NCBI RefSeq assembly: GCF_046292685.1
Contig: NZ_JBKBQM010000010.1
Location: 1-64,000, forward strand
DNA: 64,000 nucleotides
Direction of reading: 5' to 3'
Source: Wagnerdoeblera sp046292685
GTDB taxonomy: Bacteria > Pseudomonadota > Alphaproteobacteria > Rhodobacterales > Rhodobacteraceae
In this document: in pieces, positions 48,674-57,339 of the stretch
Position numbering within the stretch: the first letter of the stretch is position 1
How the letters are laid out: each line of letters starts with the position of its first letter
Notes under the pieces: model-generated
The model's database searches: none
What the model saw: only the letters and a program-made list of their open reading frames with translations
Told to the model about the DNA's origin: nothing
Translations under genes and position numbers: made by a program

Positions 48674-49213
48674 ATGCGCCCCGCTGCCAGCCCGTTGCCC
48701 GACCGCCCGCTGCGCCAGCGGGGCGAACTGCCCTTTGCTCTGGGAATGCTGGTCTTTGCGCTGGTGATGATCGGGTTTCTGGGCGACCAGGCGAAGTGGT
48801 TCCCGAAAGGGGTCAAGGCCTATGCCCAGCCCGCGCTCTGGCCCGCCATCGGCCTGATCGGCATGGCCTTCTTTTCGGCGCTGCACGTGCTGGCCTGCCT
48901 GCGCGCGCGCAAGCCCGATACCGAATGGCGCGAGATGCTGATCTGGCTGCGCGCCTTCGAATTCGTGCTGTGGTATCTGGCCTATGCCTTTCTCACGCCC
49001 TGGCTCGGCTATCTGCTGGCCAGTCTCGTGACGATGGTGGGGCTGGTCTGGCGCGTCGGCCTGCGCGACCGGGCAAGCCTGCTGTGGGCCGCGGTCTTTG
49101 CCGTCGGCATGGTGCTGGTGTTCAAGACCGGGCTTTCGGTGAAAATCCCCGGCGGCGCGCTTTACGACCTGTTCCCGGAACGGACCCGCATCTTCCTGTC
49201 GCTGAACTTCTGA
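48674..49213 (+). CDS. Tripartite tricarboxylate transporter small membrane subunit TctB
   Basis: Membrane protein of 179 residues with four predicted helices (near residues 20-38, 53-72, 92-122 and 133-150). The general plan (LPFALGMLVFALVMIGFLGDQA ... YLAYAFLTPWLGYLLASLVTMVGLVW) fits the poorly conserved TctB family. Position between TctC and TctA confirms the role. It is nine bases upstream of tctA. Confidence 0.85.
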   Translation: MRPAASPLPDRPLRQRGELPFALGMLVFALVMIGFLGDQAKWFPKGVKAYAQPALWPAIGLIGMAFFSALHVLACLRARKPDTEWREMLIWLRAFEFVLWYLAYAFLTPWLGYLLASLVTMVGLVWRVGLRDRASLLWAAVFAVGMVLVFKTGLSVKIPGGALYDLFPERTRIFLSLNF

Positions 49214-49222
49214 AAGACGCCG

Positions 49223-50698
49223 ATGGACATCCTGCTTTCCGCCTTGTCGATTCTGGCCACCTGGCAGGTGCTGGCGGCGCTGGTCATCGGGTCGGTCGGC
49301 GGGGTCGTCATCGGCGCCATTCCCGGCGTGGGCCCGCCGGTGGCCATCGCCATCCTGCTGCCGGCCACCTTCGGCTTCGACCCCATCGTGGGGTTGACCG
49401 CGCTGCTGGGCATCTACGGCAGCTCGATGTATGGCGGGGCGATCCCGGCCATTCTCATCAACACGCCGGGCACGCCGGTCAACGCGCTGACCACCTATAA
49501 CGGCTATCCGATGACGAAGAATGGCGAAGGCGTGCGCGCCCTGGCGCTGGCCTATGCCGCCTCGTTCTTTGCCGGCATCTTTTCCGTCGTCTGCCTGATC
49601 CTGCTTGCCCCGGTGCTGGCGAAAATCGCGCCGATGTTCGGTTCGCGCGAGATTTTCCTCGCGGCCGTCCTGGGCATCCTGCTGGTTGTCATCGCGCATC
49701 GCGGGCAGATGCTGGCGGCCGGGGCGCTGGCGTTCTTCGGCATCTTCCTGTCCACCGTGGGGCTCGAGGCCGTGCGCTACACCCGCCGCTACACCTTCGA
49801 TCAGGCCTGGCTCGCCTCGGGCATCGACCTGATCGCGGTGGTGCTGGGGCTGTTTGCCATTTCGCAAGCCTTCGTGCTGCTGATCGAGCCCAACCACACC
49901 CCGCGCGCGGGCAAGCTGGGCACCGGCCTGTTCCGCGCGATGGGCGAGATCTTTCGCTACAAGCGCGTGGCCACCGTTTCGGCCGGCACCGGCGTGGCGA
50001 TGGGCATCCTGCCCGGGGTGGGCGAATTCACCGCGCAGTTTCTGGCCTATACCTATGCGCAGAAAACCTCGAAAGCCCCCGAGATGTTCGGCAAGGGCAG
50101 CCCCGAAGGGCTGATCGCCTCCGAGGCGTCCAACAACTCGGTGCCGGCGGCCGCGATGGTGCCCTTGCTCGCGCTTGGCATCCCGGGCGAGGAACTGACG
50201 GCGATGATGCTGTCGGTGTTCTATGTCCACAACGTCGTGCCGGGGCCGGGGCTGTTCGAGACGCGGATGGATTTCGTGGTGGCGCTCTATATCGCGCTGG
50301 GGCTGCTCAATGTGATCGTGCTGGCCTTCCTGCTGGCCGCGACCCGCCCGATCATGAAGACGATCGAGGTGCCGACCCGCTTTCTGGGCGCGGCCATCCT
50401 GGTGCTCAGCTTCGTCGGCGCCTATTCCATGCGCAACTCGGTGGCCGATGTCGGCGTGGCCGCGGCCTTCGGGGTGTTCGGCTTCGTGCTCAAGCGGCTC
50501 GATCTGCCCACGGTGCCGCTCATCATGGGCATGGTGCTGGGCTTCATCATGGAAACCCGGCTGCGCACCGCGATGATGCGGGTATCTTCGCCGCTCGACT
50601 TCATCGACCGCCCGATCACCATGATCCTCGCCGGTCTGATCGCGGCACTGGTGCTGATGCAGGTGTGGTCGGCGCTCAAGACGTTGCGGCGGCGCTAG
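49223..50698 (+). CDS. Tripartite tricarboxylate transporter permease TctA
   Basis: Large permease subunit of 491 residues with about 12 helices. The signature GSVGGVVIGAIPGVGPPVAIAILLPATF and YGGAIPAILINTPGTPVNALTTYNGYPM are intact. So are the second-half repeat GVAMGILPGVGEFTAQFLAYTYAQ and PEGLIASEASNNSVPAAAMVPLLALGIPG. It uses the ion gradient to import the TctC-bound substrate. The end is convergent with pheS, 16 bases away. Confidence 0.95.
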   Translation: MDILLSALSILATWQVLAALVIGSVGGVVIGAIPGVGPPVAIAILLPATFGFDPIVGLTALLGIYGSSMYGGAIPAILINTPGTPVNALTTYNGYPMTKNGEGVRALALAYAASFFAGIFSVVCLILLAPVLAKIAPMFGSREIFLAAVLGILLVVIAHRGQMLAAGALAFFGIFLSTVGLEAVRYTRRYTFDQAWLASGIDLIAVVLGLFAISQAFVLLIEPNHTPRAGKLGTGLFRAMGEIFRYKRVATVSAGTGVAMGILPGVGEFTAQFLAYTYAQKTSKAPEMFGKGSPEGLIASEASNNSVPAAAMVPLLALGIPGEELTAMMLSVFYVHNVVPGPGLFETRMDFVVALYIALGLLNVIVLAFLLAATRPIMKTIEVPTRFLGAAILVLSFVGAYSMRNSVADVGVAAAFGVFGFVLKRLDLPTVPLIMGMVLGFIMETRLRTAMMRVSSPLDFIDRPITMILAGLIAALVLMQVWSALKTLRRR

Positions 50699-50714
50699 GC
50701 GCCGCGCTGCCGGT

Positions 50715-51785
50715 TCAGCCGGCGTGCAGGCTGGGCGCTTCCAGCGCGCCAAAGCCGTAGTGGCGCAGCCAGCGCAGATCGGATTCGAAAAAGGCGCGCA
50801 GGTCGGGGATGCCGTATTTCAGCATCGCCATCCGGTCGATCCCCATGCCGAAGGCAAAGCCCTGCCACTGGTCGGGGTCGATCCCGCCTGCGCGCAGCAC
50901 ATGCGGGTGCACCATGCCCGAGCCCAGCACCTCCAGCCAGCCGTTGCCTTCGCCGACCTTCAGCGTGCCGCCGACCCAGCTGCACTGGATATCCACCTCG
51001 GCCGAAGGTTCGGTAAAGGGGAAATGGCTGGCGCGGAACCGCGTGCGGACGCGGGCGCCGAAATAGGCGGAAAAGAACTCCTCCAGCACCCATTTCAGGT
51101 TGGCCATGCTGATGTCGCGGTCGATCGCCAGCCCCTCGATCTGGTGGAACATGGGCGTATGGGTCTGGTCCATGTCCATGCGGTAGACGCGCCCCGGCGC
51201 AATGACGCGGATCGGCGCGCCCTGGTCTTGCATGGCGCGAATCTGCACCGGGCTGGTATGGGTGCGCAGCACGTGCGGCGGGCGGGCGTCGCCGGGCGCG
51301 CGGTGCAGAAAGAACGTGTCATGTTCCTGCCGCGCGGGGTGTTCGGGCGCGATGTTCAGCGCGTCGAAATTGTACCAGTCGGTTTCCACCTGCGGGCCTT
51401 CGGCGACGCGAAAGCCCATGTCGGCAAAGATCGCCGTGCATTCCTCCATCACCTGGCTGACCGGGTGGATGGTGCCCACCCGGCGCGGGCGGGCGGGCAG
51501 CGTCACGTCCAGCCATTCGGCGCGCAACCGTTCGTCCAGCGCGGCATCGGCCAGCGCCGCCTTGCGGGCGCGCAACGCCGCGTCCAGCTCGTCGCGCAAG
51601 GCGTTCAGCGCCTTGCCGGTGGTCTGGCGCTCCTCGGGGCTCATGCCGCCCAGGTCGCGCATCATCAGCGCCACCTCGCCCTTCTTGCCCAGTGCGGCCA
51701 GCCGCACGGCCTCCAGCGCGGGCTCGTCGGCGGCCTCCAGCACGGCGCCAAGATACTTCGCGCGCAAGCTGTCGATCTGGGTCAT
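50715..51785 (-). CDS. pheS: Phenylalanine-tRNA ligase alpha subunit
   Basis: Class II aminoacyl-tRNA synthetase catalytic subunit, 356 residues. The coiled-coil N-terminus (LRAKYLGAVLEAADEPALEAVR) is followed by the catalytic core with MGFRVAEGPQVETDWYNFDALN, HPARQEHDTFF, HQIEGLAID, FPFTEPSAEVDIQC and a terminal GFAFGMGIDRMAMLKYGIPDLR. The beta-subunit gene pheT, normally downstream, is not here; the transporter operon abuts instead. Upstream lies the pstS promoter region. Confidence 0.97.
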   Translation of the reverse strand: MTQIDSLRAKYLGAVLEAADEPALEAVRLAALGKKGEVALMMRDLGGMSPEERQTTGKALNALRDELDAALRARKAALADAALDERLRAEWLDVTLPARPRRVGTIHPVSQVMEECTAIFADMGFRVAEGPQVETDWYNFDALNIAPEHPARQEHDTFFLHRAPGDARPPHVLRTHTSPVQIRAMQDQGAPIRVIAPGRVYRMDMDQTHTPMFHQIEGLAIDRDISMANLKWVLEEFFSAYFGARVRTRFRASHFPFTEPSAEVDIQCSWVGGTLKVGEGNGWLEVLGSGMVHPHVLRAGGIDPDQWQGFAFGMGIDRMAMLKYGIPDLRAFFESDLRWLRHYGFGALEAPSLHAG

Positions 51786-51884
51786 GGCGGGCCTCCTGCG
51801 GGTGGGTGCCCTCTGCTAGCCGCGCGGGGCCGTTTTGTCCAGAACCGGGGCGGCGCGAAAAGGATTCCGCCGCCCGGGCGCGGA

Positions 51885-51902
51885 CCGTCATACAACCGTT
51901 AC
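51885..51902 (+). promoter_or_regulatory. Pho box upstream of pstS
   Basis: CCGTCAT (51885-51891) and CCGTTAC (51896-51902) form an 11-bp-period direct repeat like the PhoB consensus CTGTCAT-N4-CTGTCAY. A weaker third unit begins at 51907. The site is about 85-100 bases before the pstS ATG. Confidence 0.75.
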
Positions 51903-51985
51903 AAAACTGCAGCACAAGCGTCATGCCCGCGCGGTATCCCGGCACCAGCGGCCGAATCCCGGCCCGGAAACCAAGGAGCAATTCC

Positions 51986-53041
51986 ATGTCCTTCATCAAG
52001 CTTTCGGCCTCGGCCATCGCCATCGCCGCCGTCTCGGCCTCGGCCGCCATGGCGCGCGACCAGATCCGAGTCGTCGGGTCGTCGACCGTGTTCCCCTACA
52101 CCCAGGCCGTGGCCGAAGAATTCGCCAACCACGGCGGCAAGTCGCCGGTCACGGAATCCACCGGCACCGGCGGCGGCTTCCAGGTGTTCTGCGGCGGCGT
52201 GGGCGCGGGTCACCCCGATGTCACCGGCGCCTCGCGCGCGATGAAGGCGTCCGAATACGAGCTGTGCGTGAAGAACGGCGTGACCGACATCACCGAAGCG
52301 CTGATCGGCTATGACGGGCTGGCCATCGCCATGTCGCGCGCCAACCCGGTCGATCTGGACCTGACGCTGCAGCAGGTTTACCTTGCGCTGGCGGCCAAGG
52401 TGCCGGGCGGCGACGGCCTGATCGACAACCCCTACAAGAAGTGGTCCGACATCGACGCCGCGCTGCCGGCGACCGACATCATCGCCTACGGCCCGCCGCC
52501 CACCTCGGGCACTCGTGACGCCTTTGTCGAGCTGGCCATGCACGTCGGCTGCGAATCGACCGACTACGCCAAGGCGCTGAAGGCCGCCGGCGACAAGGAC
52601 GCCTACAGCAAGTTCGTCAAGGAAGACTGCTCGCGCATGCGCCAGGACGGGCCCTTCATCGAGGCCGGCGAAAACGACAACCTGATCGTGCAGCGCCTCA
52701 TTGCCGACCCGAACGCCGTGGGCATCTTCGGCTTCTCGTTCCTCTATGAAAACCTCGACAAGCTGAAGGACGTCAAGATCAACGGCGTCGAGGCGAACAA
52801 GGACACCATCGCCTCGTTCGAATACCCGATCGCGCGCCCGCTGTACTTCTACGTCAAGAACGCCCACCGCGGCGTCATCCCGGGCCTGAACGAGTTCCTG
52901 GCGGAATACACTTCGGACGCGGCGTTGGGCAAGGGCGGCTACCTCGCCGAGCGCGGCCTCGTCGTGCTGAGCCCCGAGAATCTGGCCAAGGTGCAGGCAG
53001 ACGTGACCGGCGCAACCCCGATGGCGGCCCCCGCGAAGTGA
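51986..53041 (+). CDS. pstS: Phosphate ABC transporter substrate-binding protein PstS
   Basis: Periplasmic phosphate-binding protein of 351 residues with a signal peptide cleaved near MSFIKLSASAIAIAAVSASAAMA. Phosphate contacts are recognisable in VVGSSTVFPYT, ESTGTGGGF, DVTGASR and PPTSGTRDAF. AAGGAG lies eight bases before the ATG. It heads the operon behind a Pho box, and an internal hairpin separates it from pstC. The protein is the high-affinity capture step for inorganic phosphate. Confidence 0.96.
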   Translation: MSFIKLSASAIAIAAVSASAAMARDQIRVVGSSTVFPYTQAVAEEFANHGGKSPVTESTGTGGGFQVFCGGVGAGHPDVTGASRAMKASEYELCVKNGVTDITEALIGYDGLAIAMSRANPVDLDLTLQQVYLALAAKVPGGDGLIDNPYKKWSDIDAALPATDIIAYGPPPTSGTRDAFVELAMHVGCESTDYAKALKAAGDKDAYSKFVKEDCSRMRQDGPFIEAGENDNLIVQRLIADPNAVGIFGFSFLYENLDKLKDVKINGVEANKDTIASFEYPIARPLYFYVKNAHRGVIPGLNEFLAEYTSDAALGKGGYLAERGLVVLSPENLAKVQADVTGATPMAAPAK

Positions 53042-53049
53042 TGCCGACC

Positions 53050-53076
53050 GGCCCTGGGCGACCCTCGCCCGGGGCC
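53050..53076 (+). terminator. Intercistronic hairpin between pstS and pstC
   Basis: GGCCCTGGGCGA (53050-53061) pairs with TCGCCCGGGGCC (53065-53076), a 12-bp stem with one G-T pair and loop CCC, eight bases after pstS. Partial termination or 3' stabilisation would give more pstS than pstCAB mRNA. Confidence 0.7.
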
Positions 53077-53101
53077 ACCCCTTTTACCGATGGGCCCTGC
53101 T

Positions 53102-54478
53102 ATGACCCTTGCTGCCTTTTCCGTTCTGTTCGCCGCGGTGGTGGCAGGGTATCTGTTGAACCGCCAGGCGGCGGCCGCGATACGCACCCGAGGCGCCAGT
53201 CTGCATTCGCTGGTCGGGTTTCACGCCGCCTATTCGGCGCTGCTGGTGCTGCTGCCGGGGTTTGTCGTGATTCTGCTGTGGCTCATGCTGCAAGGGGGCC
53301 TGATCGACGCCGCCGTGATGGGCGGCATCCCCGCCGACGCCGTGGCCGCCGATGATGACAGTGCCTATCGTCTGGTGCTGGCCGAAATCAAGTCCATCGC
53401 CCGCGGCCAGGTTTTCGGCACGCCCGAGCCGTGGAAGATCGAGGCCGCGGAACGCTGGACCGCGCTTTACGCCACCTCGCGCACGGCGATGGTGGTGGCG
53501 GTGGGGCTGCTCAGCCTCGGCCTGCTGATCTTTGCCCGCGCCCGCGTCTCGGCCGATTTCCGCGCGCGTCAAAGCGTCGAGGCGATCGTGCTGGGCCTGA
53601 TGATCGCCTGCTCGACGCTGGCCATCTTCACCACGCTGGGCATCGTGCTGTCGCTGATGTTCGAAAGCGTCCGGTTCTTTCAGAAGGTGCCGGTGACCGA
53701 GTTCCTGTTCGGTCTGCGGTGGGAACCGCAGATCGCCATCCGCGCCGACCAGGTGGCCGGTGCCGGGGCCTTCGGCGTGATCCCGGTGATCCTCGGGTCG
53801 GTCGTCATCATGGTGATCGCGCTGGTGGTGGCGGTGCCGATCGGGCTGATGTCGGCCATCTACCTCAACGAATTCGCCACCCAGCGTTTCCGCAAGCTGG
53901 CCAAGCCGGTGCTGGAAATCCTGGCCGGGGTGCCGACCATCGTCTACGGCTTCTTCGCCATCCTGGTCGTGGCGCCCTTCCTGCGCGGGGCCGGACAGGC
54001 GAGCGGGCTGGAGGTTTCGCCCAACACCGCGCTGGCCGCCGGCATCTGCATGGCGATCATGCTGATCCCCTTCATCTCGTCCTTTGCCGACGATGCGCTG
54101 TCGGCGGTGCCGCGGTCGTTGCGCGACGGGTCGCTGGCGCTGGGGGCGACGCGGGCGGAAACCATGCTCAAGGTCATGTTCCCCGCCGCCATCCCCGGCA
54201 TCGTCGGCGGCGTGCTGCTGGCTGTCAGCCGCGCCATCGGCGAAACCATGATCGTGGTCATGGCTGCCGGCATCATCGCCCGGCTCACCATCAACCCGCT
54301 CGACAGCGTGACCACCGTGACCGTGCAGATCGTCACCCTGCTGATCGGCGATACCGAGTTCGACAACCCCAAGACGCTGGCGGCCTTTGCGCTGGGGATG
54401 CTGCTGTTCGTCATCACGCTGGGCATCAACGTGCTGGCGCTGCGCATCGTGCGCAAATACCGCGAACTCTACGACTGA
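53102..54478 (+). CDS. pstC: Phosphate ABC transporter permease PstC
   Basis: Inner-membrane permease of 458 residues, longer than E. coli PstC because of an N-terminal extension common in alphaproteobacteria. The ABC core has LPGFVVILLWLML, LNEFATQRFRKLAKPVLEILAGVPTIVYGFFA, and the coupling loop DDALSAVPRSLRDGSLALGATRAETMLKVMFPAAIPGI. The start is uncertain: ATG at 53102 (MTLAAFSVLF) or 53090; neither has a clear ribosome site. It is 12 bases upstream of pstA. Confidence 0.93.
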   Translation: MTLAAFSVLFAAVVAGYLLNRQAAAAIRTRGASLHSLVGFHAAYSALLVLLPGFVVILLWLMLQGGLIDAAVMGGIPADAVAADDDSAYRLVLAEIKSIARGQVFGTPEPWKIEAAERWTALYATSRTAMVVAVGLLSLGLLIFARARVSADFRARQSVEAIVLGLMIACSTLAIFTTLGIVLSLMFESVRFFQKVPVTEFLFGLRWEPQIAIRADQVAGAGAFGVIPVILGSVVIMVIALVVAVPIGLMSAIYLNEFATQRFRKLAKPVLEILAGVPTIVYGFFAILVVAPFLRGAGQASGLEVSPNTALAAGICMAIMLIPFISSFADDALSAVPRSLRDGSLALGATRAETMLKVMFPAAIPGIVGGVLLAVSRAIGETMIVVMAAGIIARLTINPLDSVTTVTVQIVTLLIGDTEFDNPKTLAAFALGMLLFVITLGINVLALRIVRKYRELYD

Positions 54479-54490
54479 GGGAACCCGACC

Positions 54491-55789
54491 ATGACCGACA
54501 TGACCTCCGGGCGCCCCGACGCCGACACTGCCTCGGGCTACCGCAGCCGCGCCTATGCCGCCCGCGTGGCCCGGCGCAACCGCAGCGAATTCTGGCTCAA
54601 GAGCCTCGGCCTCGCCTCGATCCTGGTCGCCTTCGGCTTTCTGGCGCTGATGCTGGGCTCGCTGGTGTCCACGGGCTACAAGGCCGCAACGCAGACCCAC
54701 GTCACCCTCGACGTGCCGCTGCCCGCCGACCGCTTGAAGGAAGGCGACCTGTTCGGGTCGAACTGGCGCGGCATCGTGCAGGATGCGGTGGCGGCCACCC
54801 TCCCCGGCCTCGAAGGGCCCGCGCTGCGCGAGGCGGTGGGCATCCTGTCGAACGGCGCGCAATTCATGATCCGCGACCGTGTGGTGGCCAACCCGCAACT
54901 GGTGGGCAGCACCCTGACCGTCACCGTGCCGGTGTCGGACCCGTTCGACCAGCTGCACAAGGGCCTGATCGACCGTGCCACGCCCGAGGCCAACCGCCGC
55001 GTCAACGACCGCCAGATTGCCCTGTTCGACCAGCTGGCCGACGCGGGGCGCATCACCAGCCCGATCAACTGGGGCATCCTGACCAACGCCGACTCGCGCT
55101 TTCCCGAACTGGCGGGCCTGCGCGGGGCGATCACCGGCACGGTCTGGCTGCTGCTGACCTGCTTTGCCATCTGCTTTCCCATCGGCATCGGCGCCGCGAT
55201 CTATCTCGAGGAATTCGCGCCCAGGAACCGGCTGAACGACTTCATCGAGGTCAACATCAACAACCTGGCCGCGGTGCCTTCGGTGGTGTTCGGCCTGCTG
55301 GCGCTGGCGGTGTTCCTCAACTGGTTCGGCCTGCCGCGCGGGGCACCTTTCGTCGGCGGGCTGACGCTGGCGCTGATGAGCCTGCCCACCATCATCATCG
55401 CCACCCGTGCGGCGCTGAAGGCGGTGCCGCCTTCGATCCGCGAGGCAGCGCTCGGCATGGGGGCCTCGCGCCAGCAGGTGGTGTTCCACCATGTGCTGCC
55501 GCTGGCGATGCCGGGCATCCTGACCGGCACCATCATCGCCATGGCCCAGGCCATCGGCGAAACCGCGCCGCTGCTGCTGATCGGGATGAACGCCTTCATC
55601 ACCGCGGTGCCCGAAGGGGCCTTCTCGGCCGCCACCACGCTGCCCACGCAGATCTTCATCTGGGCCGACAGCCCCGAACGCGGCTTCGTCAGCCGCACCT
55701 CGGCGGCCATCCTGATCCTGCTGGCCGTGCTGGTGATGATGAACGCGCTGGCGATCTACCTCCGAAACCGTTTCGAGCGCCGCTGGTAA
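54491..55789 (+). CDS. pstA: Phosphate ABC transporter permease PstA
   Basis: Second permease subunit, 432 residues. The first ~200 residues hold a membrane helix and a large periplasmic DUF3333-like region (VTLDVPLPADRLKEGDLFGSNW) absent from E. coli PstA. The transport core follows with YLEEFAPRNRLNDFIEVNINNLAAVPSVVFGL and the EAALGMGASRQQVVFHHVLPLAMPGI coupling loop. It lies between pstC and pstB in the usual order. Confidence 0.95.
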   Translation: MTDMTSGRPDADTASGYRSRAYAARVARRNRSEFWLKSLGLASILVAFGFLALMLGSLVSTGYKAATQTHVTLDVPLPADRLKEGDLFGSNWRGIVQDAVAATLPGLEGPALREAVGILSNGAQFMIRDRVVANPQLVGSTLTVTVPVSDPFDQLHKGLIDRATPEANRRVNDRQIALFDQLADAGRITSPINWGILTNADSRFPELAGLRGAITGTVWLLLTCFAICFPIGIGAAIYLEEFAPRNRLNDFIEVNINNLAAVPSVVFGLLALAVFLNWFGLPRGAPFVGGLTLALMSLPTIIIATRAALKAVPPSIREAALGMGASRQQVVFHHVLPLAMPGILTGTIIAMAQAIGETAPLLLIGMNAFITAVPEGAFSAATTLPTQIFIWADSPERGFVSRTSAAILILLAVLVMMNALAIYLRNRFERRW

Positions 55790-55800
55790 GGATATACACC

Positions 55801-56598
55801 ATGAACGACATGCGCATCGTGGAGAGAACCGTGGAAACCCACCCGACCAAGATCACCGCCCGCGGCGTCCAGGTGCATTACGGCGAAAAGCACGCGCTCA
55901 AGGATGTCGATGTCGATATCCTCGACAAGACGGTGACCGCCTTCATCGGCCCGTCGGGCTGCGGCAAGTCCACCTTCCTGCGCTGCCTGAACCGCATGAA
56001 CGATACCGTGCCATCGGCCCGCGTGTCGGGCACCATCCTGCTCGATGGCCAGGACATTTACGACAGGCGGGTGGACCCGGTGCAACTGCGCGCCAAGGTG
56101 GGCATGGTGTTTCAAAAGCCCAACCCCTTTCCCAAGTCGATCTACGACAACGTCGCCTACGGGCCGAAGATCCACGGGCTGACGCGCAACAAGGCCGAAC
56201 TCGACGCCGTGGTCGAAAGCAGCCTGCGCAAGGCCGCGCTGTGGTCCGAAGTGAAGGACCGCCTGCAGGAATCCGGCACCGGCCTGTCGGGCGGCCAGCA
56301 GCAGCGCCTGTGCATCGCCCGTGCCATCGCCACCAGCCCCGAGGTGCTCCTGATGGACGAGCCCTGCTCGGCGCTCGACCCCATCGCCACCGCGCAGGTC
56401 GAGGAACTGATCGACGAGCTGCGCAGCCAGTTTTCCGTGGTGATCGTCACGCATTCCATGCAACAGGCCGCGCGCGTCAGCCAGCGCACCGCCTTCTTCC
56501 ACCTCGGCAACCTGGTCGAATACGGCGAGACGGGGCAGATCTTCACCAATCCGCGCGACCCGCGCACAGAATCCTACATCACCGGCCGCATCGGCTGA
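55801..56598 (+). CDS. pstB: Phosphate ABC transporter ATP-binding protein PstB
   Basis: ATPase of the phosphate importer, 265 residues. Walker A is GPSGCGKST, the signature GLSGGQQQRL, Walker B LLMDEPCSALDP, and the switch His is in VIVTHSMQQAARVS. The KPNPFPKSIYDNVAYG Q-loop region is PstB-specific. The ATG follows pstA by 11 bases, and phoU follows by 11. Confidence 0.97.
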   Translation: MNDMRIVERTVETHPTKITARGVQVHYGEKHALKDVDVDILDKTVTAFIGPSGCGKSTFLRCLNRMNDTVPSARVSGTILLDGQDIYDRRVDPVQLRAKVGMVFQKPNPFPKSIYDNVAYGPKIHGLTRNKAELDAVVESSLRKAALWSEVKDRLQESGTGLSGGQQQRLCIARAIATSPEVLLMDEPCSALDPIATAQVEELIDELRSQFSVVIVTHSMQQAARVSQRTAFFHLGNLVEYGETGQIFTNPRDPRTESYITGRIG

Positions 56599-56609
56599 CG
56601 GAGGCGACC

Positions 56610-57326
56610 ATGAGCCAATCGCAACACATCGTCTCTGCCTTCGACCGCGACCTCGAGGCGGTGCAGGCCCAGATCATGAAGATGGGCGGGCTGGTCGAGG
56701 CCGCAACCCTCGACTGCGCCCGCGCGCTGGAGGACCGGGACGAGGAACTGGCTCGCCGCATCGTCGCCGCCGACCGCGACATCGACCTGCTCGAAGCCCA
56801 GGTGAACGAGGAAACCGCCCGCCTGATCGCGCTGCGCGGCCCCATCGCCAGCGACCTGCGCACCGCGCTGACCGTGCTGAAGATCGCGGCCGCGCTGGAA
56901 CGCATGGGCGACTATGCCAAGAACGTGGCCAAACGGTCCACCGTGCTGGCGCAGTCGGGCCCGGTGGGCGAAACCGCCAGCACCGTGCGGCGCATGGCGC
57001 GCCATGTGGAACAGATGCTCAAGGACGCGCTGGATGCCTACATCCGCCGCGATGTGGCGCTGGCCGCCGACGTGCGCAACCGCGACAAGGATGTGGACCA
57101 GATCTACAACGCCCTGTTCCGCATCCTGCTCACGCACATGCTGGAAGACCCGCGCAGCATCACCAACTGCATGCACCTGCATTTCATCGCCAAGAACATG
57201 GAACGCATGGGCGACCATGCCACCGGCATCGCCGAACAGGTGGTCTACCTCGTCACCGGCGATTTGCCCGACGACCCGCGGCCCAAGGGCGACAGCACCG
57301 CCTTTGTCGCCTCGGTCAACGACTGA
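56610..57326 (+). CDS. phoU: Phosphate signalling complex protein PhoU
   Basis: Negative regulator of Pho signalling of 238 residues made of two three-helix PhoU repeats. Metal-binding motifs ALERMGDYAKNVAKR (first) and NMERMGDHATGIAEQV (second) are clear. It links the Pst transporter to the PhoR/PhoB pair. GGAGG lies before the ATG. Confidence 0.96.
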   Translation: MSQSQHIVSAFDRDLEAVQAQIMKMGGLVEAATLDCARALEDRDEELARRIVAADRDIDLLEAQVNEETARLIALRGPIASDLRTALTVLKIAAALERMGDYAKNVAKRSTVLAQSGPVGETASTVRRMARHVEQMLKDALDAYIRRDVALAADVRNRDKDVDQIYNALFRILLTHMLEDPRSITNCMHLHFIAKNMERMGDHATGIAEQVVYLVTGDLPDDPRPKGDSTAFVASVND

Positions 57327-57339
57327 TCGGGGGCCCGCC

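Noticed and set aside
53084..55492. 800-codon open frame on the minus strand opposite pstC-pstA
   Set aside because: Antisense to two conserved permeases; Arg/His/Gln-rich low-complexity translation without family similarity.
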